Assembly (NCBI GenBank): GCA_028818755.1
Contig: JAPPNF010000025.1
Location: 37,568-101,567 of the forward strand
DNA length: 64,000 bases
Direction of reading: 5' to 3'
Source: Deltaproteobacteria bacterium
GTDB taxonomy: Bacteria > Desulfobacterota > Binatia > UBA9968 > JAJDTQ01
Shown here: positions 41,901-50,054 of the stretch, in pieces
Position numbering within the stretch: the stretch's first letter is position 1
Layout: each line of letters begins with the position of its first letter
Notes under the pieces: model-generated
Database searches by the model: none
The model's input: only the letters and a program-made list of their open reading frames with translations
Told to the model about the DNA's origin: nothing
Program-made: the position numbers and the translations under genes

Positions 41901-42106
41901 CCGAGCTGGGTACCCTGGATGCCGACCTGGGCACCGGCGATGGGCCGCTGGGTCGCCGCATCCACAACCGTACCACCCACCGGCTGCTGGGCGTCCGTGG
42001 GCGCGGCGGCGGCGCAGAGCAGGAGCACTGCTGCGAGCGTGGCCCACAACCGCCTGTGACGGTGGCGCCCGGCTCGGCTGGGATGGAGAGACAGATCACT
42101 TCGCAT
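38951..42106 (-). CDS. SusC/RagA-family TonB-dependent transporter
   Basis: This 1,051-residue outer-membrane transporter has a signal peptide (LWATLAAVLLLCAAAAPTDA). The carboxypeptidase-regulatory-like domain is GGTVVDAATQRPIAGAQVG. A TonB-box-like SLDEIVVTG and the plug follow (VMSSGGEIGAGGVMRIRG, YVDGVRVNG, ATLYGTEATNGVIQIITKRG). The barrel ends TTLRFSF. ATG 42106 has GGAGGTG 5-6 nt upstream; the 67 residues of open frame before it cover the leader and are rejected. It is the first gene of SusC-SusD-S15. It keeps the family motifs of the SusC at 32202 but diverges widely in the extracellular loops, so the ligands probably differ. Confidence 0.93.
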   Translation of the reverse strand: MRSDLSLHPSRAGRHRHRRLWATLAAVLLLCAAAAPTDAQQPVGGTVVDAATQRPIAGAQVGIQGTQLGTLTDNRGRFLILNVPGQQITVEVVMIGYRAFTQAVQTGQVDVTLALTETAISLDEIVVTGTAGGQQTRAVGNAVGKITAVELEEIAPAMTIQNMLGSQVTGVRVMSSGGEIGAGGVMRIRGASSISLAGTPLVYVDGVRVNGADNTSLFGGIGFDSGGQPSRINDFNPDDIESIEIIKGPAAATLYGTEATNGVIQIITKRGNQGAPRVNVTVKQGANWMPDPEQTFPSTWYTCSGVSQTAPVPEGADPAAFDRYRCNAGEITEFNVLQYDREVFGNEWFTTGHSQSYGADVSGGSEQVTYYMSADWDRDEGFLPYNWRNHLSGRANVTYTPSDRYRFDFGLSQNRIRAQAASAQQPLSTAVIWACPDPGCEAGSGFGSDIAGPYRGYIAYLPEAYANEIEGFQDVDRTTFSLQGRHDPFDWLTHSLIVGGDFSNIRNSELYKATGNIGQFQSHGRKWIINLRSTFVSVDYGANAAFQLSDDLGFTTSGGVQFYRRQDESSQSVGEFFPIEALTTVSSGSVRRGEEGFLENRTFGVFVQEQLNWRDRVYITGAIRGDDNSAFGKNFDFVVYPKFSVSWVPTDEDFLTDVGWLSTLKLRGAWGKAGKQPDVFDALRTYEPVVGANSEGVLTPENIGNPDLKPEVGQELELGFDAGLLDDRVGIEFTYYNQRTKDAIIRVPALPSLGFPGVQFRNLGEVRNNGLEMGLDFVAFRSDNVGLDLRFTLSKNNNEILSLGGEPFIDHNSRFGQYHVAGFPLAGVFRKRVVSADLVNMNGRNEPTNVMCESGPLVPGGNFSEGGGPPVPCADAPEVYWGQPLPIWEGGLGANLTLNRNLQIYALVDFIGGRTFENGDVMHAHLTFRQTRAMQERTDPILLGYQSLGTAGRRQAGIIDGDFAKLRTISANYTLPRSFADMVRASRVTMTVTGQNLLTLWTAAPDEWYGHKLMDPERTNQAGGATPGLEVFLQESWPQAKRIITTLRFSF

Positions 42107-42221
42107 AACACACCTCCGGAACGGGACGCTTACCCTCCGCATCTGGGGCAGAGGGTGGATTCGAAGAGGCTGGGGATACCGGACTGGAAGTCGAAGCGCG
42201 CTATAGGCCGCACGAAGTCGA

Positions 42222-42258
42222 ACACCCCGAAAAACGTCCATTTCGAACGTCGAGGTGC
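42222..42258 (-). promoter_or_regulatory. Leader B alternative hairpin
   Basis: On the RNA, GCACCTCGA (42250-42258) pairs with TCGGGGTGT (42222-42230) through nine pairs including two G-U, with a 19-nt loop. The position matches the hairpin of leader A, but the 3' arm sequence differs by changes that keep pairing. The 5' arm is the same strand that closes the conserved leader. Confidence 0.6.
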
Positions 42259-42346
42259 ATGCCGGTGCCCGAGAGAACGAGCACAGAAACCGTGAGGGGC
42301 GGAACATCGGGCCTCCACGGACTGCCTGCTCACCTGCTGAGGCTTA
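42248..42346 (-). promoter_or_regulatory. Conserved structured leader B of the second SusC operon
   Basis: This ~99-nt counterpart of leader A has the same order of elements: CTCA..TGAG hairpin, AGGTG, the invariant 17-mer (42301-42317), a GTGCTC/GGGCAC hairpin with an 8-nt loop (C-G to U-G change against leader A), and GCACCTCGACG. About 140 nt of less conserved leader follow before the SusC ATG. Confidence 0.7.
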
Positions 42347-42375
42347 CTAATATGTGTACGGGATACCTACCGCAA
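42347..42375 (-). promoter_or_regulatory. Promoter B of the second SusC operon
   Basis: TTGCGG, 17-bp spacer, TATTAG on the minus strand, identical in boxes and spacing to promoter A. The remaining ~100 bp up to the metalloprotease stop at 42479 is GC-rich with short inverted repeats, and I see no gene there. Confidence 0.65.
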
Positions 42376-42478
42376 GGCGGACGGTGCCTTCGCGCCGGTT
42401 TCGGAGGTTTGGTTGAACGGGGCCCTGGGGCCGGTCCCGAGTAGTTTGGGCCGACCCCTGACTAGCGGCTCGGGTCAG

Positions 42479-45013
42479 CTACCGATGGCCCTCCGGCCGG
42501 TCCCGCGCCCACCCAGGACCCTGCGGCGCCCCGGTACGCTCCCCCGTGGCCCACGGACGCTCGAAGAAGCGATCGATCGTGCCGACAACCCGCTCCGCGT
42601 GCGCGACCGGCGTGGCCAGGTCCAGATCACTGGCCCCACCCGCGCCGGAAGCAACCGCCGCCGCCCGGGCCTGAGCCCGGCGGAGCCCCCACTCGGCAGC
42701 CGCGCGCGCCTCGGTGGTCGCATCCTCGTTCGCCGCAAGCACCAGCAACTCGTCCACGACGACGTTCTGGACAACGCGCACCAGCGCCGCCGCCGACCCG
42801 CTCGCGGGCCGCTCCCAAGTGTCGTCCACCAACCGCCCCACCACCTCCTCGAGACTCGGAAGCGCCGGGTCGCGAGCGTGGAAAGCGACCACACGGGCAG
42901 TGCGGGCGGGCGCGAGCACCCCGCCGACAATCTCGCTCGCGACCGTAGTAGCCGCCCCGATCTGATCGAATGCAGGACCGGCCCGATTCGACCAGGCAGG
43001 ACCTCCCCCCACCCACCCGAACGAGCGCGGCGCCAGAATCGCCAACACCGACTCCGGAATCGCGAGCTGCTCCGGCGCCAGCGCGTCGCTCAGCAGATCC
43101 ATCGCGCGACGCACCCGATCCGCCGAGACCAGCTCGGTCGCCGGCAAGATGTCGCCGCGCACACCGTACCGGTACTCCATCCCGCCGACCGTCTTGATCG
43201 CGGCCTCGTAGGTTGCGCGGTGATGGAAGTAGACCGGCGCGAAGCGCTCGCGCAGCTTGTGCATCGGCTCGCCCGGCTCGATCGCGCGCTCGTCGAACGA
43301 ATCGATCATGAAGCGCCGGACCTCGCTCACGCGCTCGAACTCGTCGAGCACGTCGCTCCCGTTGATCCACCACGTCGCGTCCGGGTGGGAGTTGTCGGCC
43401 CCTGCGTCCGGGTTCGTAATGAAGCGCCAGCCACGCTCCTGGGCTTCGAGGAGCAGGCCGTTCAGGAAGTCCTCCTCACTCTCACCGGCAGCGGGGGAAG
43501 CGTAGGCGTACCGGATTGCGAGCGTATCGTACGCACCGGGCCCGGCCCGATAGGCTCCGGACAGATCCAGCCGCCCCTCCCGCAACTCGATTACCGGAGC
43601 CGGATAGTCCATGACGGACGCATGCCCGTCGCTGATCGAGATAAAGTTGTGCGCGAGTCCCAGCGTGTGCCCGATTTCGTGCGCCGAGTGCTGCCGGCGG
43701 CGCATCATCACGAACTCTTCGCCGTCGACGCCCGGTGGCTCGCCGGCGTACCAGTCGCCGTCCACTCCTGCCGCGCCCGCGAAGGTATTGTAGTTGGCCA
43801 GCGACCGGTACGAGTCCATGCGCACGGCCGCCTTGATGATTTCTCCCGTGCGGGGATCGACGAACGACGGCCCGATCGACGAGCCCGCCTCGGTACGGTG
43901 GACCCACTGGATCACATGGTAGCGGGCGTCCATCGGATCCATGTCCGCCGGCATGTCCTCGATGCGGAAAGCGTCGATGAACCCGGCGGCCTCGAAAACC
44001 TGGTTCCACCACACACCGCCGATCTTGAAAGCCGTCCGGTAGGGCTCGGGCACGGCAGGATCGAGGTAGTAGACGATCGGCTCGACCGGCTCACTCATCG
44101 CCGCCGACGGGTCGGCTTTCACCAGTCGATGACGCCTCGCAAGCGCGGTCTGGTAGTCGTCGTCGAAGGGCTTGCCGAAGTCGAAGTAGCCGATCGCGAA
44201 GACCCCGATCCGGGGGTCGAAGCGCCGGGGCGTGTATCCGTCGTCGGGGAGCATCACCAGCGAGTGGTGCTGCCGCAGTGTCATCGCCCGCCCGTCCGGC
44301 GCGTGCCGCTGGATCTCGCCCCCCGGCCGCTCGCTCTCAAAGGTGAGCGAGGCCTCCACCTCGGTGTTCTCCGGGAACGCCTTCGTCCGCGGGAGAAAGA
44401 TGGCACTACGGTTCGCATCCAGCCGGTAGGCGCCCTGGTTCGCCCCCTGCAGCCGGGCCGCAACACCGACGACGTCGCGCAGGAAGAACGAGGTCCCGTC
44501 CACCAGCGCCCGCCCATCCTCCTCGGCGACCACGGCAAAGCCGCCAACCGTCGAGGTCAGGAACGATTCCTCCACGGACCGCTCGAGCGCGTCCGTCGGA
44601 TTGGTCTCGGCGCGGAAGCCGGGGTTGTCGAGGATGAGCAGCACCTTCGGACCGACCCGCTCGAAGTGCGCCAGGTACGCGTTCTGTATGTTGCCCCGGT
44701 CGAGCCCCAGCGCATTTGAGCCGACCCCGGTTGCGAGCGACGTCAGGTAGAGGAACTGCTCGTCCCAGCGTCCGACCTCAAGCAGGAGCCGGCCCCCGGC
44801 ATCATCCCAGTACAGCGGGAAATACCCGGGCTGCCCATCCATCCCACGGGTGTAGTCGGCAATGGTCGGAAGACCACCGTCCGCGGCAGGGGTCTGCGAG
44901 GCTATCGGCGTCGGCTGGAAAAGCAGGACTGATTGGAGGGAGAGGAGGATCGACCCGGCCGCCGCGGCGGCGCGACCGGACAAAGGCGGGCAGGCGGTTT
45001 TCGCTGGGCGCAT
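42479..45013 (-). CDS. Zinc metalloprotease, metzincin type (DUF5117/DUF5118-like)
   Basis: This 844-residue exported protease has a signal-like hydrophobic segment at ~17-35 (SILLSLQSVLLF). N-terminal beta domains of the DUF5118/5117 type follow (QPGYFPLYWDDAGGRLLLEV). The metzincin zinc site is SAHEIGHTLGLAHN (HExxHxxGxxH) with the Met-turn SVMDYPAP. A long helical C-terminal domain follows (DRVRRAMDLLSDALAPEQL). These proteins are large secreted or periplasmic peptidases in Bacteroidota and Gemmatimonadota. ATG 45013 is chosen, with AAGGA ~11 nt upstream; the earlier GTG lacks a signal-compatible context. With the S9 peptidase next door it fits an extracellular peptide-degradation theme. 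Confidence 0.88.
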   Translation of the reverse strand: MRPAKTACPPLSGRAAAAAGSILLSLQSVLLFQPTPIASQTPAADGGLPTIADYTRGMDGQPGYFPLYWDDAGGRLLLEVGRWDEQFLYLTSLATGVGSNALGLDRGNIQNAYLAHFERVGPKVLLILDNPGFRAETNPTDALERSVEESFLTSTVGGFAVVAEEDGRALVDGTSFFLRDVVGVAARLQGANQGAYRLDANRSAIFLPRTKAFPENTEVEASLTFESERPGGEIQRHAPDGRAMTLRQHHSLVMLPDDGYTPRRFDPRIGVFAIGYFDFGKPFDDDYQTALARRHRLVKADPSAAMSEPVEPIVYYLDPAVPEPYRTAFKIGGVWWNQVFEAAGFIDAFRIEDMPADMDPMDARYHVIQWVHRTEAGSSIGPSFVDPRTGEIIKAAVRMDSYRSLANYNTFAGAAGVDGDWYAGEPPGVDGEEFVMMRRRQHSAHEIGHTLGLAHNFISISDGHASVMDYPAPVIELREGRLDLSGAYRAGPGAYDTLAIRYAYASPAAGESEEDFLNGLLLEAQERGWRFITNPDAGADNSHPDATWWINGSDVLDEFERVSEVRRFMIDSFDERAIEPGEPMHKLRERFAPVYFHHRATYEAAIKTVGGMEYRYGVRGDILPATELVSADRVRRAMDLLSDALAPEQLAIPESVLAILAPRSFGWVGGGPAWSNRAGPAFDQIGAATTVASEIVGGVLAPARTARVVAFHARDPALPSLEEVVGRLVDDTWERPASGSAAALVRVVQNVVVDELLVLAANEDATTEARAAAEWGLRRAQARAAAVASGAGGASDLDLATPVAHAERVVGTIDRFFERPWATGERTGAPQGPGWARDRPEGHR

Positions 45014-45163
45014 GGGAGGACGTCCTTGGCAGAGTGGCGGAGGCAGTGGCACATGGCCACCTCATGGTTTACCCCACAATAGCCCGGCCGCCGAGCTTCC
45101 GCCCCGGCCGTCCCGCGCCCGCCTCGCTTTTCCTGTCCGCTCCGCGGGTCCCTCTCCGCCCCC

Positions 45164-47620
45164 CTACCCCCCGTCGGGGATCAGCTGCCGATCCCGCTCC
45201 CTGACGTGACGGCGCATCCAGTCGAACATCTCCCACACCGTGTGCAACACCGACTCCCGCGCCCTGTAGCCGTGGCTCTCGTGCGGCAGCATCACCAGGC
45301 GGACCGTGCCGCCCAGGCCCTTGACGGCGTGGTACATCCGCTCCGACTGCACGGGGAAGGTCCCCGAGTTGTTGTCGATCACGCCGTGCGTCAGGAGCAG
45401 CGGCTCGTTGATCTTCTCCGCGTGCATGAAGGCCGACATGCCGAAGTAGACTTCGGGAGCCTCCCAGAACGTCCGCCGCTCGTACTGGAAGCCGAACGGC
45501 GTCAGGCTCCTGTTGAAGGCACCGCTGCGCGCGATCCCGGCGGCGAAGTCGTCGGAGTGGGCCAGCATGTTGGCGGTCATGAAGGCCCCGTAGCTGTGGC
45601 CGGCGATCCCGACCCGGTCGCGGTCGGCTACACCCAGCTCGACGAGCTTGTCCACCGCGGCCCTGCCGTTCGCCACCAGCTGCTCCACGTAGGTGTCGTT
45701 CGCGGTGAAGCCTCCGACGATCGGCATCGCGGCGTCGTTTAGCACGGCATAGCCCTGCGTCAGAAGCAGCAGGTGCGAAGCGCCGGAAATGGTCGTGAAG
45801 CGGTGGGCGGATCCGCGGACCTGTCCCGCTCCGTCCTCGTCCGCGTACTCGCGCGGGTATGCCCACACCAGAACCGGAAGGCGCTCGCCCGGCTCGTAGC
45901 CAGCGGGAAGGTACAGCTCGGCCGAAAGGGGGATGCCGTCGTCGCGCTCGTAGTAGACCTTGCTCTTGGTGATTCCTGCGAGCTGGGGCTGGGGGTTGGG
46001 GAAGGACGTAAGCGCCGTGCGCTCGCCATCGCCGGTCGCGACCAGGTGATAGTTCGGCGGCTCCTCGCTCGTCTCGTGCCGGATGACGATCCGGTCGGCA
46101 GCTGCATCCGCCAAGCCCACCACGGTCTCGTAGCTCTCCGGGCCCGAGTGGAAGAGACGCCGCAACTCGGCGGTCTCCAGGTTCAGCCGATCCAGGAAGG
46201 GCCGGTCCCCCTCGGGCGATCCGCCGGGTCCTGCCAGGAAGATGCTTGTCCCGTCCATGCGGACGACGGGCTTCCCGGCACCGTCCTGTGTCATCACCGG
46301 GTCGCCGGGATTGCCGTACCAGTCGTCGGTGCTGCGGTCCCAGAGGAGCGCCGGCTCGGCGCCGGTGGACGAAGCCTGCACGATCCATGCACGGCTCCGC
46401 CGCGTCGGCCAATCGAATTCGTAGACCAGGGCCGTCTCGCCGTCCCCGCCCCACAGGACCGGGTAGCCGAACCCGAAGGCGCCCGAGCCCAGCCGGTCCT
46501 CGGTGCGGATCAGTTCCTCGCCCTCCGCGTCGAAGGGCGCCGCCAGGGTCAGGACACGATCGCGATAGGGCACGTCCCGGCCTGGATCGCCGCCGTCGAG
46601 GGCCTCGATATAGGTCAGGACCGCGGGCGCACCGGCCCGCCACGAGAATTGGCGCAAGCCGGCGCGGCGAAAGCCCAGGTGTTCGGGACCGCCCTCGTCC
46701 AGGGGCAGGGTCGCCAGGGTGCGGATGGGCCGGCCGTTGCTGCCCAGGACCTCCACCTGCTTCGCGAAGCGCGAATCCGGCACCAGGTACGAGTAGGGAC
46801 GTACCGTGCGGACCGAGAGGAAGTACTCCCCGCTGGGCGAGGGTTCGAGCGACTCGTACACCGCCGCGGCGCCAACCGGCTGCGCGGCTCCCGTGGCAAC
46901 TTCGACGACGGCCGGCTGCGACGTCAGGTAGTAGTCGAACAGCGCCTCGTCATGGGCGTCTTCCAACAGGTCCTGAAAAGTCCAGGACGGGGCTGCTTCG
47001 CCCCCCGATTCCTGGATGACCGGGCCGACGGGGACCGCCGAAGGCTCGGGCGGCGCGCCTCGGTCCTCGGGGACGAAATGGCAGAGAAGTGCGGCGCCGT
47101 CGGGCATCCAGGAGCAGGGTTCGCCCCGGGCGCCGTTCAGCGAGGGGCCGGTCAGTGCGCGGGCCGTGCCGGTCTCGGGGTCGGCCAGCCAGAGCGCGAC
47201 GCCGTCGGAGTCGGTTCGCGTGAAGGCGAAGCCGTCGCCGGACGGCGACCACATGGGCGCGCCCAGACCGTCTTCGGCGCCGGTCACGACCCGCGTGTCA
47301 TCGCGTTCCAGGTCCACGACCGAGAAGCGAAAGAAGGGCGGCGCAGCGTGCATCCCGTTGGTGACCGGGCTGATCCTGCGCCCGGCCAGCCGCAGCATGG
47401 GCGCGGCCAGGTCCTCGATCCCGGGCATGCTCTCGCTGTGCGCGAGGATCATCCAGTCGCCGGAGGGGCTGACCACCGCCTGGGGGAAGGGGGCCGCTTC
47501 AAGGATGTCGACGATGTCCGCTGGCGGTATGCGGTAGGCGTCCTGCGCGGCTAGTGGGGATGGCAGAGGCAGCAGCAGGGCGAGCGGAAGGATAGACGCG
47601 GTAAAGGCACGGATGCTCAT
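45164..47620 (-). CDS. S9-family prolyl oligopeptidase-like peptidase, exported
   Basis: This 818-residue serine peptidase has a signal peptide (LPLALLLPLPSPLAAQ). An N-terminal beta-propeller (~30-540) is followed by an alpha/beta-hydrolase domain. The Ser is in GIAGHSYGAFMTANML, the Asp in THGVIDNNSGTFP and the His in LPHESHGYRARE. The pattern is close to bacterial and plant glutamyl endopeptidases (S9D). The propeller gates access to peptides. ATG 47620 has AAGGGG ~7 nt upstream. It is divergent from the TonB receptor across 91 bp and lies upstream of the metzincin gene in the same direction (150-bp gap). Confidence 0.92.
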   Translation of the reverse strand: MSIRAFTASILPLALLLPLPSPLAAQDAYRIPPADIVDILEAAPFPQAVVSPSGDWMILAHSESMPGIEDLAAPMLRLAGRRISPVTNGMHAAPPFFRFSVVDLERDDTRVVTGAEDGLGAPMWSPSGDGFAFTRTDSDGVALWLADPETGTARALTGPSLNGARGEPCSWMPDGAALLCHFVPEDRGAPPEPSAVPVGPVIQESGGEAAPSWTFQDLLEDAHDEALFDYYLTSQPAVVEVATGAAQPVGAAAVYESLEPSPSGEYFLSVRTVRPYSYLVPDSRFAKQVEVLGSNGRPIRTLATLPLDEGGPEHLGFRRAGLRQFSWRAGAPAVLTYIEALDGGDPGRDVPYRDRVLTLAAPFDAEGEELIRTEDRLGSGAFGFGYPVLWGGDGETALVYEFDWPTRRSRAWIVQASSTGAEPALLWDRSTDDWYGNPGDPVMTQDGAGKPVVRMDGTSIFLAGPGGSPEGDRPFLDRLNLETAELRRLFHSGPESYETVVGLADAAADRIVIRHETSEEPPNYHLVATGDGERTALTSFPNPQPQLAGITKSKVYYERDDGIPLSAELYLPAGYEPGERLPVLVWAYPREYADEDGAGQVRGSAHRFTTISGASHLLLLTQGYAVLNDAAMPIVGGFTANDTYVEQLVANGRAAVDKLVELGVADRDRVGIAGHSYGAFMTANMLAHSDDFAAGIARSGAFNRSLTPFGFQYERRTFWEAPEVYFGMSAFMHAEKINEPLLLTHGVIDNNSGTFPVQSERMYHAVKGLGGTVRLVMLPHESHGYRARESVLHTVWEMFDWMRRHVRERDRQLIPDGG

Positions 47621-47711
47621 GTTCAGCCCCTTTTGGACGGCCGGGTTCCGTTTGAGTTCCCTTATCTTAGGTGCGCACAACGATTGGTGACATGGAGGAC
47701 GCGGGGGGCTC

Positions 47712-50054
47712 ATGAACCAGCGACTATCGCCAACAGGGCGTCTCGCAACTGTGTGTGGGGCACTCGTCCTCCTCTGCATGCCATCGGCCGCGGAGGCTCA
47801 GGCCAATCAACTCAGCGGCCGGGCCTGGTCCGACGACGGTCGTCCCATCGAGGGCGCCGTGGCGGAGCTGCATCCGGTGGCGGACTCGACCCTGGCGGTG
47901 TACACGCTGACGAACGAGCTGGGCTTTTTCTCGTTCCGCGATCTGCAGCCGGGCACCTACGCTTTGATGGTGACCCGGATCGGCTTCGAGGAACACCGGG
48001 AGGAGGTGAGTGTCACGACGGGCACGACCGAGGTCGAAGTCATCATGGCGGGCGAGGCGATCGCGCTCCAGGGGGTGACGGTCGAGGCCGAGCGCAGCCG
48101 CGCCAAGACACGTTTCGAAGAGTCGGCGGGGATCACGGTCCAGGAGATCGAGGCCAGCGACCTGAAGTCGATCCCGGTATTGATCGAGGCGGACCCGCTG
48201 CGCGCCGTCGAGGTGCTCCCGGGTGTGACAACCGTGTCGGACTTCTCCGGATCCTACAATGTCCGGGGCGGTTCCGCCGACCAGAATCTCATTCTGCTCG
48301 ACGAAGTTCCGATCTTCAATCCGTTTCACCTGGGCAACATCTTCTCCGTATTCAACGCGGACATGGTGGACCGCGTCGAACTGCAGTCCGGGGGCTTTCC
48401 GGCAAAATACGGCGGCCGCGTATCTTCGGTGCTGACGATTGCCAGCGACCCGGGCGACGGGCTGTTCGGAGTCGACGCGGGCATCAGCCTTCTGGCGACC
48501 CGCGTTGCGGTAAAGGGGGGCCTCCCTGAAAGCGCTGCCGAGAAGCTCGGGTTCACCGCAACCCGCTGGCGCGCCTCCGCCCGCCGATCCTACGTGGACG
48601 TGCTCATTAAGCCATGGGCAGACTTCCCATACCACCTGACGGACCTGCAGGGCGTCTTCGAGGCCTGGACGGTGGGCGGGAGCCGGCTCCGGTTCGTCGG
48701 CTACAGCGGCCGGGACATCGTCGACCTCTCGGGGATCTCCGACACGCCCATTCCCATCCGGTGGTGGTGGGGGAACGACGCGATCGGGGGTTCGTGGACG
48801 CATTCGCTGGGCGGGGGCTCGTCAATGGCCGTACGCGCCTCATTCTCGCGTTTCGGATCCGACCTGACGTTTCCGGAGGTCGACACGGAGTTCCAGACCG
48901 GGGTCGAGGAGGCGACGTTCAGGGCCGACACGGAGCATCGTCCTGCGTGGGCCACGAACTGGAAGTCGGGCGTGTCGGTGAAGCGCGTTGCCTACAATAA
49001 CGGGCTGCTGGGAGGAGGATCGACCTTCCTGGACCAACAGGGCAGCGGCCTGGAGATTGCCGGCTACAGCCAGGCTCACTGGAACCCCAGCCCGAACTGG
49101 CTGGTGGAGGGCGGCGTGCGCGTCGACTATTGGCAGCCGAACGCCGGGACGACGGAAGCGACCCTGTCGCCCCGCTTTGCCGTGAGACGTTTTCTTCGGG
49201 ACAGGAACTCGGCGGTGCGCCTGGCGGCGGGCCGGTACAGCCAGTTCATCCACTCCACGCGGGACGAAGAGTTTCCCTTCGGGCTCGACACATGGATCCT
49301 GGCGGGCGCCGAGGCCCCCCGCGTCGTCTCGGACCAGGTACAGCTGGGGGCCGAGAGCTTCTTTGGCGACGATGACGAGTGGTTCGCCTCGCTCGAGGGC
49401 TACTACCGCAACTTCGATGGTGTGGCCGCCCTCAATTCGGCCGAGGATCCCAACGACGAAACCGACGCGCTCGTGGCCGGCAACGGCAACGCCTACGGCG
49501 TGGACCTCTTCCTGAAGCGGGACCGGGGCAACACCACCGGCTGGGTCTCCATCTCGTTCCTGAAGACCGTCCGGTCCTTCCCGGACACGCGCGTCGGGGT
49601 TCAGCCCCAGCCGTGGGTCACCTATCCGCCCGTCTTCGACCGCCGCTTCGAGGTCGACGTCTCGCTGCGCCGGGCCCTCGGCTGGTGGGGATTGGACACA
49701 GGAGTCAGGGCAAACTTCGGGACCGGCCTGCCATACACGAAACCGCTCGGCACCTATCAGATCTACCGGACGCAGTTCGTATCGGGGCTTCTTGGAGTCG
49801 ACGACGGGAATGCTGTGGTGCTCGGGCCGCGCAACGGCGCACGCTATCCGGCGCGGCACCGGCTCGATCTCTCGCTCAGGAAGACCGCCACGAAGAGCTG
49901 GGGCACAATCACACCCTACCTGAGCATCATCAACGTCTACAACCAGAAGAACGTGCTGTTCTACTTCTTCGACTACCAGTCCTCGCCCCCGAAGCGAGAG
50001 GGCGTGTCCATGATCCCGTTCCTTCCCACCTTCGGCGTCGAGGTCTCGTTCTGA
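47712..50054 (+). CDS. TonB-dependent receptor with carboxypeptidase-regulatory-like domain
   Basis: This 780-residue outer-membrane receptor is of the FecA/CarboxypepD_reg type rather than SusC. It has a signal peptide ending at AAEAQ. A CarboxypepD_reg domain follows (LSGRAWSDDGRPIEGAVAEL, TNELGFFSFRDLQPGTYAL). The plug includes IPVLIEADPLRAVEVLPGV, YNVRGGSADQNLILLDEVP and GGFPAKYGGRVSSVL. The barrel ends with the aromatic FGVEVSF. ATG 47712 follows GGGGGGCTC. The stop overlaps the next start (TGATG), so it is coupled to a lipoprotein partner. Cargo unknown. Confidence 0.9.
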   Translation: MNQRLSPTGRLATVCGALVLLCMPSAAEAQANQLSGRAWSDDGRPIEGAVAELHPVADSTLAVYTLTNELGFFSFRDLQPGTYALMVTRIGFEEHREEVSVTTGTTEVEVIMAGEAIALQGVTVEAERSRAKTRFEESAGITVQEIEASDLKSIPVLIEADPLRAVEVLPGVTTVSDFSGSYNVRGGSADQNLILLDEVPIFNPFHLGNIFSVFNADMVDRVELQSGGFPAKYGGRVSSVLTIASDPGDGLFGVDAGISLLATRVAVKGGLPESAAEKLGFTATRWRASARRSYVDVLIKPWADFPYHLTDLQGVFEAWTVGGSRLRFVGYSGRDIVDLSGISDTPIPIRWWWGNDAIGGSWTHSLGGGSSMAVRASFSRFGSDLTFPEVDTEFQTGVEEATFRADTEHRPAWATNWKSGVSVKRVAYNNGLLGGGSTFLDQQGSGLEIAGYSQAHWNPSPNWLVEGGVRVDYWQPNAGTTEATLSPRFAVRRFLRDRNSAVRLAAGRYSQFIHSTRDEEFPFGLDTWILAGAEAPRVVSDQVQLGAESFFGDDDEWFASLEGYYRNFDGVAALNSAEDPNDETDALVAGNGNAYGVDLFLKRDRGNTTGWVSISFLKTVRSFPDTRVGVQPQPWVTYPPVFDRRFEVDVSLRRALGWWGLDTGVRANFGTGLPYTKPLGTYQIYRTQFVSGLLGVDDGNAVVLGPRNGARYPARHRLDLSLRKTATKSWGTITPYLSIINVYNQKNVLFYFFDYQSSPPKREGVSMIPFLPTFGVEVSF

